Shown here in pieces: positions 25,986 through 34,440 of a DNA stretch of 64,000 nucleotides. The first letter of the stretch is position 1; every line of letters begins with the position of its first letter. This DNA comes from Catenuloplanes indicus (GTDB lineage: Bacteria > Actinomycetota > Actinomycetes > Mycobacteriales > Micromonosporaceae), in the NCBI RefSeq assembly GCF_030813715.1, contig NZ_JAUSUZ010000001.1, positions 5,642,001 through 5,706,000 on the forward strand, given 5' to 3'. Below the pieces are notes generated by a model. It saw only the letters and a list, made by a program, of their open reading frames with translations, did no database searches and had not been told where the DNA came from. A program made the translations under genes and the position numbers.

Positions 25986-26821
25986 CAGGCGCACCTCTCC
26001 AGGGGCTCCGGCCAGCCGAGCATGCTCCGCAGCTCCGCCGGCCGGGCCAGGTTGTCGGCACCGAGCTCCCGGCGGGCCAGGGCTCGGCAGGTTTCACGGT
26101 CGGTGGTGTAGCCGTAGACCTCGGGCCACTGGCGGCGCAGCCGGGGCTCGCCGCCGAACGTCATGTCACCGTCCTCCAGCACCATCGGGTCGCCGTAGAC
26201 GGCCGCGTCCGCGCCGGTGAGCAGGCCGTACCAGATCGCGCTGCACAGCCGGTTGGACACCACCCGGCGGTGCCGGCGCAGCTCGGCGAGCTGCCGGACC
26301 AGGAACTCCCGGTCGTGGTCGCGCCACCAGAACCCGCGGTAGCCGTGGCAGATCACCCGGAAGCCGGCCCGCTCGTAGAGTTTGCGGATGCCGCGGACGC
26401 GGTGTTCGTTCCAGTAGAGACAGACCGTGACCGGGCCGTCCTCGACGGACCGCACCTCGTCGATCAGCCGCTGATGGTCGCCCATCACCTGCTGACCCTC
26501 CCAGCCGTGGAACGGGTAGAAGATCGTGCCGGCCCGTTCCTCCACGGTGGCGGACGGTGTCATTTCTTGCAGATAGGCGAACGGCGACCCGATCGCGATC
26601 ACGTTGCGGCGGCCCTGGGACACGGCGCGGCGGCGCGTCTCCTCGGACCAGACGAACAGCGGGCTGCCGTCCACGAACGGCACACCCGGCGCCAGCCCGT
26701 CCCCGATGTTCCAGCCGTGCTGCAGGTAGCCCAGCATCCGCGGCGGGTGCGCCGGGTCGGCGAGGCCGCAGTACCGGGCGAGCACGTGCGCATGCCCGTA
26801 GTAGTAGTTCGCGTGATGCAT
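25985..26821 (-). CDS. Putative nonulosonic-acid-type glycosyltransferase (copy A)
   Basis: 278 residues from ATG 26821, with GGGAGC upstream. GT-B-like features: MHHANYYYGHAHVLARYCG, LGYLQHGWNIGDGL, FVWSEETRRRAVSQG, then AGTIFYPFHGWEGQQV opening the second lobe and RRVVSNRLCSAIWYGLLTGADAAVYGDPM near the end, similar in layout to CDP-glycerol/polysialyl-type transferases. A clear paralogue lies at 36218-37141 and both precede a methyltransferase-like gene. Because the cluster makes CMP-pseudaminate, transfer of that sugar is the most economical hypothesis; sequence alone does not prove the donor. Confidence 0.5.
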   Translation of the reverse strand: MHHANYYYGHAHVLARYCGLADPAHPPRMLGYLQHGWNIGDGLAPGVPFVDGSPLFVWSEETRRRAVSQGRRNVIAIGSPFAYLQEMTPSATVEERAGTIFYPFHGWEGQQVMGDHQRLIDEVRSVEDGPVTVCLYWNEHRVRGIRKLYERAGFRVICHGYRGFWWRDHDREFLVRQLAELRRHRRVVSNRLCSAIWYGLLTGADAAVYGDPMVLEDGDMTFGGEPRLRRQWPEVYGYTTDRETCRALARRELGADNLARPAELRSMLGWPEPLERCA

Positions 26822-26861
26822 GGGCAGGCCCAGCGCTCCCGGGGCTCGACGGCGACGTGTC

Positions 26862-26914
26862 GCAGTGCCCAACGCGCCGCGCACCCGTTCGGTGACTTCG
26901 CCGTTGGGCACTGC
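26862..26914. promoter_or_regulatory. 13-bp perfect inverted repeat in a divergent promoter region
   Basis: GCAGTGCCCAACG (26862-26874) and its exact complement (26902-26914) flank a 27-bp spacer. The right arm abuts the ATG of the aldo/keto reductase gene; the left arm lies 41 bp from the start of the divergent glycosyltransferase gene. This could be an operator acting on both genes or a 5' UTR hairpin sequestering the start. Confidence 0.5.
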
Positions 26915-27859
26915 ATGACGGACCTGCGCGCAGCGTTGCCCGTGCGAGACCGCGGCGGCTACCGGCAGTCGGCGCTCGTGCTCGGCGGCGCCCAGCTCGG
27001 CGGCGCCTACGGCATCGCCAACTCGACCGGTGGCCCCACGGACGCGTCCGCCGCGGCGCTGCTCCACGCGGCCTGCGACCTGGGCATCACGCACGTGGAC
27101 ACGGCCCGCGCGTACGGCGAGAGCGAGCGCCGGATCGGTGCGGCCGGCTCCGGGCTGCGCGCGGTCACCAAGGTGGCGCCGCTCGGCGCGGTCGCCAGCT
27201 GCGAGTCGTCGCTGGCCCAGGCGGTCACGGCCAGCGTCGCACGCAGTGCCGAGCACCTCGGCGGACCGCTCACCGTCCTGCTGCACCGGGCCGCGGACGC
27301 GCTCGCGGTCGGCGGCGCCGCCTGGAAGACCCTGCGCCGGTACGCGGAGAGCGGGCTTGCCGAACGCGTCGGCGTGAGCGTGCAGTCGCCGGCCGAGCTG
27401 CGCGCGGTGCTGCGCCTGCCCGGCCTCGGCTACGTGCAGCTGCCGTGCAACGTGCTGGACCGGCGGTGGCTCGCCCCCGACCTGGCGGACCTCCTGGCCG
27501 GGCGCCCGGACCTGGTGGTCACCGTGCGCAGCGTCTACCTGCAGGGGCTGCTGGTGGCCGGACGGATGGTGCGCTGGCCGCACCTGGACCCGGCCGCGCG
27601 GAACACCGTGGTGGACACGCTGGACCGGGTCGCGCTGGAGCTGGGCCGCGCGGACCGGGCGGACCTGTGCCTGGCGTACGTGCTCGGGTTGCCCTGGGTG
27701 ACGTCCGTGGTGGTGGGCGCGGACACCGAGGGCCAGCTGCGGGCGAACGCGATGCTGGCGTCCCGGTCTCCGCTGTCCGCGGCGGAGCGCGCGCACGTGC
27801 TGTCCGTGCTGCCGAACGTACCGCTGGAACTGCTGGATCCGAGCCGATGGACGCCGTGA
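26915..27859 (+). CDS. Aldo/keto reductase
   Basis: 314 residues from ATG 26915. TIM-barrel AKR: LVLGGAQLGGAYGIAN at strand 1, ITHVDTARAYGESERRIG with the catalytic Asp/Tyr pair, TKVAPLG, and LAYVLGLPWVTSVVVGADTEGQL near the end. The proteins of this subgroup often occur in nonulosonic acid and surface-sugar clusters. It overlaps the following SDR gene by 13 bp, so both are translated together. Probably reduces or epimerises a sugar or aldehyde intermediate; the LuxC product is a conceivable substrate (inference). Confidence 0.85.
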   Translation: MTDLRAALPVRDRGGYRQSALVLGGAQLGGAYGIANSTGGPTDASAAALLHAACDLGITHVDTARAYGESERRIGAAGSGLRAVTKVAPLGAVASCESSLAQAVTASVARSAEHLGGPLTVLLHRAADALAVGGAAWKTLRRYAESGLAERVGVSVQSPAELRAVLRLPGLGYVQLPCNVLDRRWLAPDLADLLAGRPDLVVTVRSVYLQGLLVAGRMVRWPHLDPAARNTVVDTLDRVALELGRADRADLCLAYVLGLPWVTSVVVGADTEGQLRANAMLASRSPLSAAERAHVLSVLPNVPLELLDPSRWTP

Positions 27860-28605
27860 CCGATCTCTTCGGCCTGACCGGCCGGACCGCCGTGGTGACC
27901 GGTGCGACCGGCCGGCTCGGCCGGACGTTCGCGTCCGTGCTGGCCGGTGCGGGTGCCACGGTGTGGGCGGTGTCCCGGTCCGGCGCGGCGGTCCCGGGCA
28001 CCCGCGCGCTGGCCTGCGACGTGACGTCGGACGCGGCGGTGGCCGCGCTCGGCGCGGCGGTCCGGGACGGCACCGGCCGGCTGGACGTGCTGGTGCACGC
28101 GGCACACGTCGGCCGGGCCGGTTCGCTGGCCACGGCCGCGCCGGGCGACTACACGGAGGCGGCGGACCTGGCGCTGACCGCGTTCCAGCGGCTGCTGTCC
28201 GCCACCCGGGATCTGCTGTGCGCGGCCGCGGCGGACGGCTCGCCGTCGGTGATCGCGGTTTCCTCCATGTACGGCCTGGTCAGCCCACGCCCGGTCTACG
28301 ACGACCCGGCCGTGGGCAACCCGCCCTACTACGGCGCGGTCAAGGCCGGACTGGTGCAGCTGGCCCGGTACGCCGCGGCCGAGCTGGGCCCGCTGGGCGT
28401 GCGGGTGAACACGCTGACCCCGGGCGCGTTCCCCGGCCCGGGCGCGGATCCGGCCCTGGTCGGGCGGCTGGGCGCGCAGACGCCGCTGGGCCGGGTGGGC
28501 GAGCCGGCCGAGCTGGCCACCGCGCTGCTGTTCCTGGCCTCGCCGCGATCGACGTATGTGACCGGTGCGAACGTTGTCGTCGACGGTGGCCGGACCGCCT
28601 GGTAG
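27847..28605 (+). CDS. SDR oxidoreductase (PtmA-like)
   Basis: 252 residues from ATG 27847 within the end of the AKR gene. Classical SDR: VVTGATGRLGRTFASVLAGAGA (cofactor), VHAAHVG, catalytic SSMYGLVSP and YYGAVKAGL, and YVTGANVVVDGGRTAW at the C-terminus. The insertion between Ser and Tyr (RPVYDDPAVGNPP) is the pattern seen in PtmA-type SDRs of flagellin-glycosylation loci, which act in legionaminic/pseudaminic acid modification. Substrate unknown. Confidence 0.85.
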   Translation: MDAVTDLFGLTGRTAVVTGATGRLGRTFASVLAGAGATVWAVSRSGAAVPGTRALACDVTSDAAVAALGAAVRDGTGRLDVLVHAAHVGRAGSLATAAPGDYTEAADLALTAFQRLLSATRDLLCAAAADGSPSVIAVSSMYGLVSPRPVYDDPAVGNPPYYGAVKAGLVQLARYAAAELGPLGVRVNTLTPGAFPGPGADPALVGRLGAQTPLGRVGEPAELATALLFLASPRSTYVTGANVVVDGGRTAW

Positions 28606-28770
28606 AAGCGGGCCGGAACGGTCGTGATGTGACCGAATCGGGACTTGGCAGCGCAAGTCACGACCGATATGCGCGAAACGCCAACAATCACCCTCTGTGC
28701 TGGCTTACCTTACGGAGAGTCTCCGCCGGTCAACTCAGGTGCCGGCCGCACCCACACGGGGGTAGGAAGA

Positions 28771-31500
28771 ATGTCGATAGTCCATGGCGGCGAGCGCGCA
28801 ACGCGCTCACGCTGGGCACCACGGGAAGGTTTGAGCGCCCGTCTCGGCGCTGTGGCCTTCGCGGGTGCTCTCTCTACAACCCTGCTGGCGGCACCGGCCG
28901 CCGCGGCGCTGGCCGCCCCCACCGGGGTGACGGTCACGCCGAAGCAGGCGTCGGTCTGGGTCACGTGGAACGCGATCCCGGGCGCCACCGTCCACCACTA
29001 CGTCGCCACCGCGACGGACACCGACGGTGACACGGCCACCTGTAACGTCACCACGACCAGCTGCCTGATCGGTGGCCTCGAGCCCCGCAAGACGGTCTCG
29101 GTGACGGTCGCCGGTTACGAGACCGCCGAGGAGACGTCGAAGGGCACCTCGGCGAACGCCTCGACCACCGCGACGCCCGGCCCGCCGGACAAGCCGGCCT
29201 GGGTGCCCGGTTACCCGACGGTCACCGGCTCCGGCAAGGTGGACCTGCAGTGGTCGTCCGCGGCCGGTGCGGCGTCCTACACGGTCACCACCACGCCGTC
29301 CAGCGCCGGCTGCGCCACCTCGGGCACGTCCTGCGTGGTCGAAGGGCTCGACCCGACCAAGTCGTACACGTTCTGGGTGAACGCCATCGGTGGCGGGGAC
29401 ACCGGCATCACGTCCTCGTCCGCGTCGCCGGCGCTCACGCCGGGCCGGCCCGGTGCGCCGCTCGACGTGATCGTGAACGCGACCACGGACAGCGCCGGTG
29501 TCGGCTCCACGCACGACGGCGAGGTGTGGTGGACGCCCGCCACGTCCGGCGGCCCGGTGGTGGACTACACCGTCACCGTCGCCGAGACCACGGCGGACGC
29601 GCTCACGCCCGACCCGACCTACACGTGCGGCAACGTGCTGATGAGCTGCCCGGTGACCGGCCTGGTGGACGGTAAGCAGTACACGGTGCGTGTCGTCGCG
29701 AACAACTCGGTCGGCGGCTCGGACGCGGCGGCCACCACCTACTACGGTGGCTCGCCGTCGATCCCGACCATCCTGTCTCCCGAGCTGATGACCGGCACCG
29801 CGATCCTGCTGAAGTGGAACCCGCCGGTCAACAACCCGACCGCGCAGAAGGGTGCGCCGGCGGGCGTGTACTCGGTGGAGGCGTCGCCGACCGTCAAGTC
29901 GGTCACCGACACCTGCCAGAACATCACCGCGACCAGCTGCGGCATCACCGGCCTGGAGGCCGGCCGGAGCTACAAGTTCAAGGTGAAGGCGCAGGGCGGT
30001 GTGATCAGTGGTACCACCACGAACTACACCGACTCCTACGACGTCGTCGGCCGTCCGGCCGCCCCGACCGGGGTCAAGGTCGAGCCGGTCGACACCGACA
30101 CGGTGAAGGTCACCTGGACGCTGCCGACCGGTAACCAGGTGCCGGTGCACTCGCTCCACGTGTACAACAGCGCGGAGGGCGACATCTCGGCCCAGTGCAA
30201 CAAGGCGACCGGCGTGACCGCCACGTCGACCGAGTGCGAGTTCGACATCGTCGGCGCGCCGGGCACCCGCTCCTACTGGGTGCGTGCGCTCTCCGTCGAC
30301 ACGGACTACTACTCGGACAGCGAGAAGGTCACCTCGGCGACCGGTGCGCCGGGCACCCCGTACCTCGCCGGTGCCACGCCGGCCGGTGCGGGCGCGGTCA
30401 AGGTCAGCTTCCGCCGGCCGTCCGACCTGGGTGCGGGTATCGCGTCCTACACGGTCACCTCGACGCCGGACGGCAAGACCTGCACCGCGGCCTACGTCTC
30501 CACCGACGACGTCGTCAGCTGCACCGTCAACGGCCTGACCGCCGGCACCAGCTACACGTTCGCGATCAAGTCGCTGGGTGTGGCCGGTAACGACGACTCC
30601 AAGACCGTGACCAGCAGCGCCGTGGTCGCCGGTCCGCCCGGACCGGTCACCGAGGCCAAGGCCGAGGCCGTCGAGGGCGGCAAGGTCAAGGTCTCCTGGA
30701 AGGCGCCGACCAGCACCGCGCTCGCCATCACCAGCTACACGGTGAAGTCGACGCCGGCCGGCCACTCCTGCGAGATCCTGGCCTCGGCCACCCCGCTGGA
30801 GTGCACCTTCGACACCGCCACGGCGGGTACGAAGTACACGATCTGGGCGAACACCGCCGCGGCGGGCAGCTCCGAGGTCATGGTCGACGGTCCCGGCACC
30901 GTGCCGGGCGGCAAGCCGGGCATCCCGGCCGACGTCAAGGTGACCAACGTGGCGCAGGGCCTGCGGGTCGAGTGGAACGGCGTCACCGGTGCCACCAAGT
31001 ACCAGGCGATGGCCGTCGCCGGTGGCAAGTCGTTCTGGTGCGCCGCGATCGGTGCCGAGAACAAGGTCTGCACCATCCGCGGCCTGATGGGCGGCACGCA
31101 GTACACGGTCACGGTCCGCGCGGTCAACGGTGCGGTCAACGGCGACTGGTCCACGGGTGTCACCGGTACGCCGGACGCCGCCCTGCCGACCATCGTGTGG
31201 CCGGCGACCTCGCCCGCCGGTGGCGGTCTGTCGAGCAGCGGCGGGTACGTCCTGTACCGCAACTCGCGGACCACCATCACCGGCTACGGCTGGAAGCCCG
31301 GCGAGTCGGTCTGGGTCTACCTGTACTCGGGCACCATGAAGGTCCGGGTCGGCGGCGCGACCGCGAAGGCGGACGGCACGTTCGCCTCGGCCATCCAGAT
31401 CCCGGCGAACGCCACCAAGGGCGGCAAGCGCGTCCTGGCCGGCGGCTGGGACAAGGACGGCAAGGTCCGCTGGCAGAACGCGTACCTGACCATCAAGTAA
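28771..31500 (+). CDS. Secreted protein with eight Fn3-like repeats
   Basis: 909 residues from ATG 28771, with GGTAGGAAG upstream. A signal peptide is evident (LGAVAFAGALSTTLLAAPAAAALAAP, residues ~26-50). Eight ~90-100-residue Fn3-like repeats follow, each with a pair of cysteines about 7-14 residues apart just before the GL-x-x-G-x-x-Y/V strand (for example CNVTTTSCLIGGL, CATSGTSCVVEGL, CAAIGAENKVCTIRGL). A ~110-residue C-terminal beta domain (ITGYGWKPGESVWVYLYSG) completes the chain; no anchor is seen. It sits inside the pseudaminic acid cluster and is Thr/Ser rich, so it could be a glycosylation acceptor or surface adhesin. Codon use becomes Lys/Asn richer than that of its neighbours. Confidence 0.85.
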   Translation: MSIVHGGERATRSRWAPREGLSARLGAVAFAGALSTTLLAAPAAAALAAPTGVTVTPKQASVWVTWNAIPGATVHHYVATATDTDGDTATCNVTTTSCLIGGLEPRKTVSVTVAGYETAEETSKGTSANASTTATPGPPDKPAWVPGYPTVTGSGKVDLQWSSAAGAASYTVTTTPSSAGCATSGTSCVVEGLDPTKSYTFWVNAIGGGDTGITSSSASPALTPGRPGAPLDVIVNATTDSAGVGSTHDGEVWWTPATSGGPVVDYTVTVAETTADALTPDPTYTCGNVLMSCPVTGLVDGKQYTVRVVANNSVGGSDAAATTYYGGSPSIPTILSPELMTGTAILLKWNPPVNNPTAQKGAPAGVYSVEASPTVKSVTDTCQNITATSCGITGLEAGRSYKFKVKAQGGVISGTTTNYTDSYDVVGRPAAPTGVKVEPVDTDTVKVTWTLPTGNQVPVHSLHVYNSAEGDISAQCNKATGVTATSTECEFDIVGAPGTRSYWVRALSVDTDYYSDSEKVTSATGAPGTPYLAGATPAGAGAVKVSFRRPSDLGAGIASYTVTSTPDGKTCTAAYVSTDDVVSCTVNGLTAGTSYTFAIKSLGVAGNDDSKTVTSSAVVAGPPGPVTEAKAEAVEGGKVKVSWKAPTSTALAITSYTVKSTPAGHSCEILASATPLECTFDTATAGTKYTIWANTAAAGSSEVMVDGPGTVPGGKPGIPADVKVTNVAQGLRVEWNGVTGATKYQAMAVAGGKSFWCAAIGAENKVCTIRGLMGGTQYTVTVRAVNGAVNGDWSTGVTGTPDAALPTIVWPATSPAGGGLSSSGGYVLYRNSRTTITGYGWKPGESVWVYLYSGTMKVRVGGATAKADGTFASAIQIPANATKGGKRVLAGGWDKDGKVRWQNAYLTIK

Positions 31501-31517
31501 CCAGTAGTCCTCACGGG

Positions 31518-31553
31518 GAGCGCCCCGCCGGCCACCGGGCCGGCGGGGCGCTC
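31518..31553 (+). terminator. Terminator of the Fn3 gene, 16-bp perfect stem
   Basis: GAGCGCCCCGCCGGCC (31518-31533), loop ACCG, exact complement 31538-31553; 17 bp after the stop codon. Confidence 0.75.
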
Positions 31554-31658
31554 TCACGTCCGCGCGCCGGCGCGAATGAACAACGGCTGGACTTCCGCTG
31601 AGCTGTCGGGTCATGTCAGCCTGCTCGACGGCGTACCCGCGCACGGGTGTGAGGAGAG

Positions 31659-32708
31659 ATGGTCTTGTCTTTGTCTGGTGTTCTTCGCGGTGCCGTGGCC
31701 GTCTCGGTCGCGCTCCTGGCCACGGCCGGGTTCGGCGCCCCGGCCCGGGCCGCGGCCCCGCTGCCCACGGTGGACTACGTGGCGCTCGGCGACTCGTACG
31801 CGGCCGGCGTGGGCGCCGGGACACCGCTGGACTCCTGCCGGACCACGGCCGGTGCCTACCCCCGGCTGTGGACGGCCGGTGACGCGAGGCTGGTCCGGCT
31901 GACCAACGCCACCTGCAGCGGCGGCCAAACGACCGACGCGCTCACCGCGGCCGCCGCGGTCACCGCGGAGACCGACCTGGTCAGCATCACGGCCGGGGCG
32001 AACGACCTGGGCGTGACCGGCGCGTTCGCCGACTGCATGACACCGGGCCGGGAGGCGGCCTGCGCGGCCGATCAGGCCGCGATCGAGACGGCGCTGCGGA
32101 CCACGCTGCCGGCCGCGGTCGGCACCGTGCTGACCACGGTCAAGGAGAAGGCGCCGCAGGCGAAGATCGTGCTCACCGGCTACCCGCAGCCGTTCTCGCC
32201 GGCCGGCACCTGCACCGGCACGGACATCCCGGTGGCGATCCGGGAACTGGGCAACCGGGTGATGGGCGGCCTGAACGCGGTGCTGGCCGCGCAGGCGAAG
32301 CTCGCCGGTGTGGCCTACGTGGACGTCGAGGGCGTGTTCGCCGGTCACGAGATCTGCTCGGACGCGCCGTGGGTGGCCGGCTTCGAGGGGCAGGCCGACG
32401 GCACCATCCTGCACCCGAACCCGGCCGGCCAGACCGAGGGTTACCTGCCGCTGTTCACCAAGGCGGTCGGCACGCCGCAGGACGTGGCGCAGTGGATCGC
32501 GGAGCGGGACGCGCCCGCGTCGCCGTCGCCCGCGCCGTCCGGCAGCGCGTCGCCGTTCCCGTCGACCTCCGCGATCGCGGCGCCGCCGGCGGCCGGCACG
32601 CCCACGCTGCCGATCACCGGTCCGGACGTGGTGCTGACCGTGCTCGCGGGCGTGGCGCTGGTCGGCGCCGGCTCCGCGGTGCTCCTGCTGGCGCGGCGCG
32701 CGCGGTAA
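31659..32708 (+). CDS. Sortase-anchored SGNH/GDSL hydrolase
   Basis: 349 residues from ATG 31659, with GAGGAG upstream. Signal peptide (residues ~1-32, ending APARAAA). SGNH blocks: ALGDSYAAGVGAG (nucleophile Ser), SITAGANDLG (Gly/Asn block) and DGTILHPNPAG (catalytic His); three Cys pairs are likely. After a Pro/Ser/Ala linker the C-terminus has LPITG, a hydrophobic helix and RRAR, a textbook LPXTG cell-wall sorting signal. Probably a wall-bound lipase or carbohydrate esterase; given its place in the cluster, removal of O-acyl groups from surface sugars is a reasonable but untested idea. Confidence 0.87.
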   Translation: MVLSLSGVLRGAVAVSVALLATAGFGAPARAAAPLPTVDYVALGDSYAAGVGAGTPLDSCRTTAGAYPRLWTAGDARLVRLTNATCSGGQTTDALTAAAAVTAETDLVSITAGANDLGVTGAFADCMTPGREAACAADQAAIETALRTTLPAAVGTVLTTVKEKAPQAKIVLTGYPQPFSPAGTCTGTDIPVAIRELGNRVMGGLNAVLAAQAKLAGVAYVDVEGVFAGHEICSDAPWVAGFEGQADGTILHPNPAGQTEGYLPLFTKAVGTPQDVAQWIAERDAPASPSPAPSGSASPFPSTSAIAAPPAAGTPTLPITGPDVVLTVLAGVALVGAGSAVLLLARRAR

Positions 32709-32761
32709 CGCCTCCGGCGCGGGGCCCGCTTGCAGATCACCATCGACCAGAGACGGATCTT

Positions 32762-32821
32762 CCCGCTTCCGGCGTGGTGCGGCCCGTGTGCTTTCGCGGG
32801 CCGCAGCACACCGGAAGCGGG
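32762..32821. terminator. Bidirectional terminator with nested stems
   Basis: CCCGCTTCCGG (32762-32772) pairs with 32811-32821, and inside it TGCGGCCCG (32778-32786) pairs with 32797-32805. It lies between the convergent SGNH hydrolase and pseI genes. Confidence 0.7.
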
Positions 32822-32838
32822 TGACGGAATCCGGTTCT

Positions 32839-33894
32839 CTAGACGATGTCCCAGGTCAGCGGCGTGCCCTTGGGGTAGGACGCGCGGAACGTGCGGCCCA
32901 GGACCAGGTCGATGTCGCCGGGCGGGAGGCCGCCGGCCGGGCGGATCGAGCGGACGTTGTCCCGGGTGACCAGGTCGCCGGCGGTCACGTCCTCGACCAC
33001 GTAGAGCGACCGGCGGTAGCGCAGACCTTCCTCCTCGGACTGGTCCGCGCCGATCCGGGGGGAGCCGAGCGCGGCGTGCGCGCGCCGGGCCTCGACCACC
33101 AGCGCGGCCAGCTCGGCCGGTTCCAGCGAGAACTCCGCGTCCACGCCGCCCTCGGCGCGGGACAGCGTCACGTGCTTCTCGATCACGGCGGCGCCGAGCG
33201 CCACGGACGCGACCGCGACACCGATGCCGGGCGTGTGGTCGGAGAGGCCGGCGATCGTGGCGAACGCGTCGGCCAGCACCGGGATCCGCCGCAGGTTCGC
33301 GGCCTCGACCGGCGCGGGGTAGGTGGCGGTGCAGGAGAGCAGGATCGGGTCGGCGCAGCCGGCGCCGCGCGCGGCCCGGACCGCCGCGTCGATCTCCGCC
33401 ACGCTCGCCATGCCGGTCGACATGATCAGCGGCTTGCCGGTGGACGCGGCCAGCCGGATCAGCGGCAGGTCCACCAGCTCGGACGAGGCGATCTTGTACG
33501 CCGGCGCGTTCAGCTTCTCCAGCAGGTCGATCGCGGTCGGGTCGAACGGGCTGGAGAACGCGGTCAGCCCGCGCTCCCGGGCCCGGTCGAAGATCGGCTC
33601 GTGCCATTCCCAGGGCGTGTGCGCCCGCTCGTACAGCCGGTAGAGGTTCTCGCCGCCCCACAGCTCGTGGCCGTCGCTGATCCGGAAGCGCGGGCCGTCC
33701 ACGTCGATGGTCAGCGTGTCCGCGCGGTACGTCTGGATCTTCAGTGCGCTGGCACCGGCGTCCGCGATCGCGTCCACGATCCGCAGCGCGCGCCGCAGAT
33801 CCCCGTTGTGGTTGCCGGACATCTCGGCGATCACGAACGGCGGGTGCGCCGTGCCGACGTACTGGTGGTCGATGCGGGTCTGGCGGTCCGTCAT
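32839..33894 (-). CDS. pseI: Pseudaminic acid synthase
   Basis: 351 residues; ATG 33894 overlaps the pseH stop (ATGA). NeuB-family enzyme condensing the 6-deoxy-AltdiNAc hexose with phosphoenolpyruvate to give pseudaminic acid. N-terminal TIM barrel with FVIAEMSGNHNGDLRRAL, SSPFDPTAIDLLEKL, YKIASSELVDLPLI, LSDHTPGIGVAVASVALGA and the metal/PEP motif VIEKHVTL; the C-terminal SAF/antifreeze-like domain (RRSLYVVEDVTAGDLVTRDNVRSIRP) is intact. Order and identity with PseH, PseC and PseB upstream point to Pse rather than Neu or Leg synthase. Confidence 0.92.
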   Translation of the reverse strand: MTDRQTRIDHQYVGTAHPPFVIAEMSGNHNGDLRRALRIVDAIADAGASALKIQTYRADTLTIDVDGPRFRISDGHELWGGENLYRLYERAHTPWEWHEPIFDRARERGLTAFSSPFDPTAIDLLEKLNAPAYKIASSELVDLPLIRLAASTGKPLIMSTGMASVAEIDAAVRAARGAGCADPILLSCTATYPAPVEAANLRRIPVLADAFATIAGLSDHTPGIGVAVASVALGAAVIEKHVTLSRAEGGVDAEFSLEPAELAALVVEARRAHAALGSPRIGADQSEEEGLRYRRSLYVVEDVTAGDLVTRDNVRSIRPAGGLPPGDIDLVLGRTFRASYPKGTPLTWDIV

Positions 33895-34418
33895 GCGGGG
33901 TCTTCCTCTCGATAGGCAGCGGCCGTGAGCGCGTACCGCAGGACCGTCTCGGTCTCGCCGTCCACCTCGCGCTGGTACTCGCCGGTGACGGTGAAGCCGA
34001 AGCGTTCGTGCAGCTTGACCACGGCCGAGTTCTTCGCCAGCGCCTCGCCGCGCAGCTCGGCGTACCCGGCGGGGCCGAACGCGTGGTCGAGCGTGGCGAT
34101 CTCGGTGGCGATCCAGGTGGGCAGCAGCGCGCGGCGTGCCTCGAGCCCGTCCACGTCCAGGTAGAAGCTCCAGTCCGCGCCGCCGCCGGCCTCGTCGAGG
34201 ATGACCACGCCGACCGGTGTGTCGTCGGCGCAGGCGATCAGGACGTGCCGGGCGTCGTCCGCGGCGACGCGGGCCCACCAGGCCGCGTGCTCGTCCGGCG
34301 CGATCACGTGCGTGGTGAAGCTGGCCTGGCGGACCACCCGGTGGTTGCGCCACGCCAGGACCAGGTCCCGGTCGTCGTCGCGCGCCGGGCGCAGCTTCAC
34401 GGTCGGTACGGGGCTCAC
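33891..34418 (-). CDS. pseH: PseH-like GNAT N-acetyltransferase
   Basis: 175 residues from GTG 34418, with AGGAG about 7 bases upstream. GNAT fold: KLRPARDDDRDLVLAWRNHRVVRQASF is the RimJ/PseH-type start, GGADWSFYLDV and ELRGEALAKNSAVVKLHERFGFTVTGEY the acetyl-CoA-binding and C-terminal strands. PseH acetylates UDP-4-amino-4,6-dideoxy-AltNAc. In view of the acyl-activating genes nearby, use of another acyl donor is conceivable. Confidence 0.88.
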   Translation of the reverse strand: MSPVPTVKLRPARDDDRDLVLAWRNHRVVRQASFTTHVIAPDEHAAWWARVAADDARHVLIACADDTPVGVVILDEAGGGADWSFYLDVDGLEARRALLPTWIATEIATLDHAFGPAGYAELRGEALAKNSAVVKLHERFGFTVTGEYQREVDGETETVLRYALTAAAYREEDPA

Positions 34419-34440
34419 GTGCCGCTCCTGGGACTCGGTG

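Noticed and set aside
28807-31824. 1005-codon minus-strand frame opposite the Fn3 gene
   Set aside because: Shadow of the Fn3 gene with Arg/Gly/Asp-rich composition; no homologous motif and no start context.
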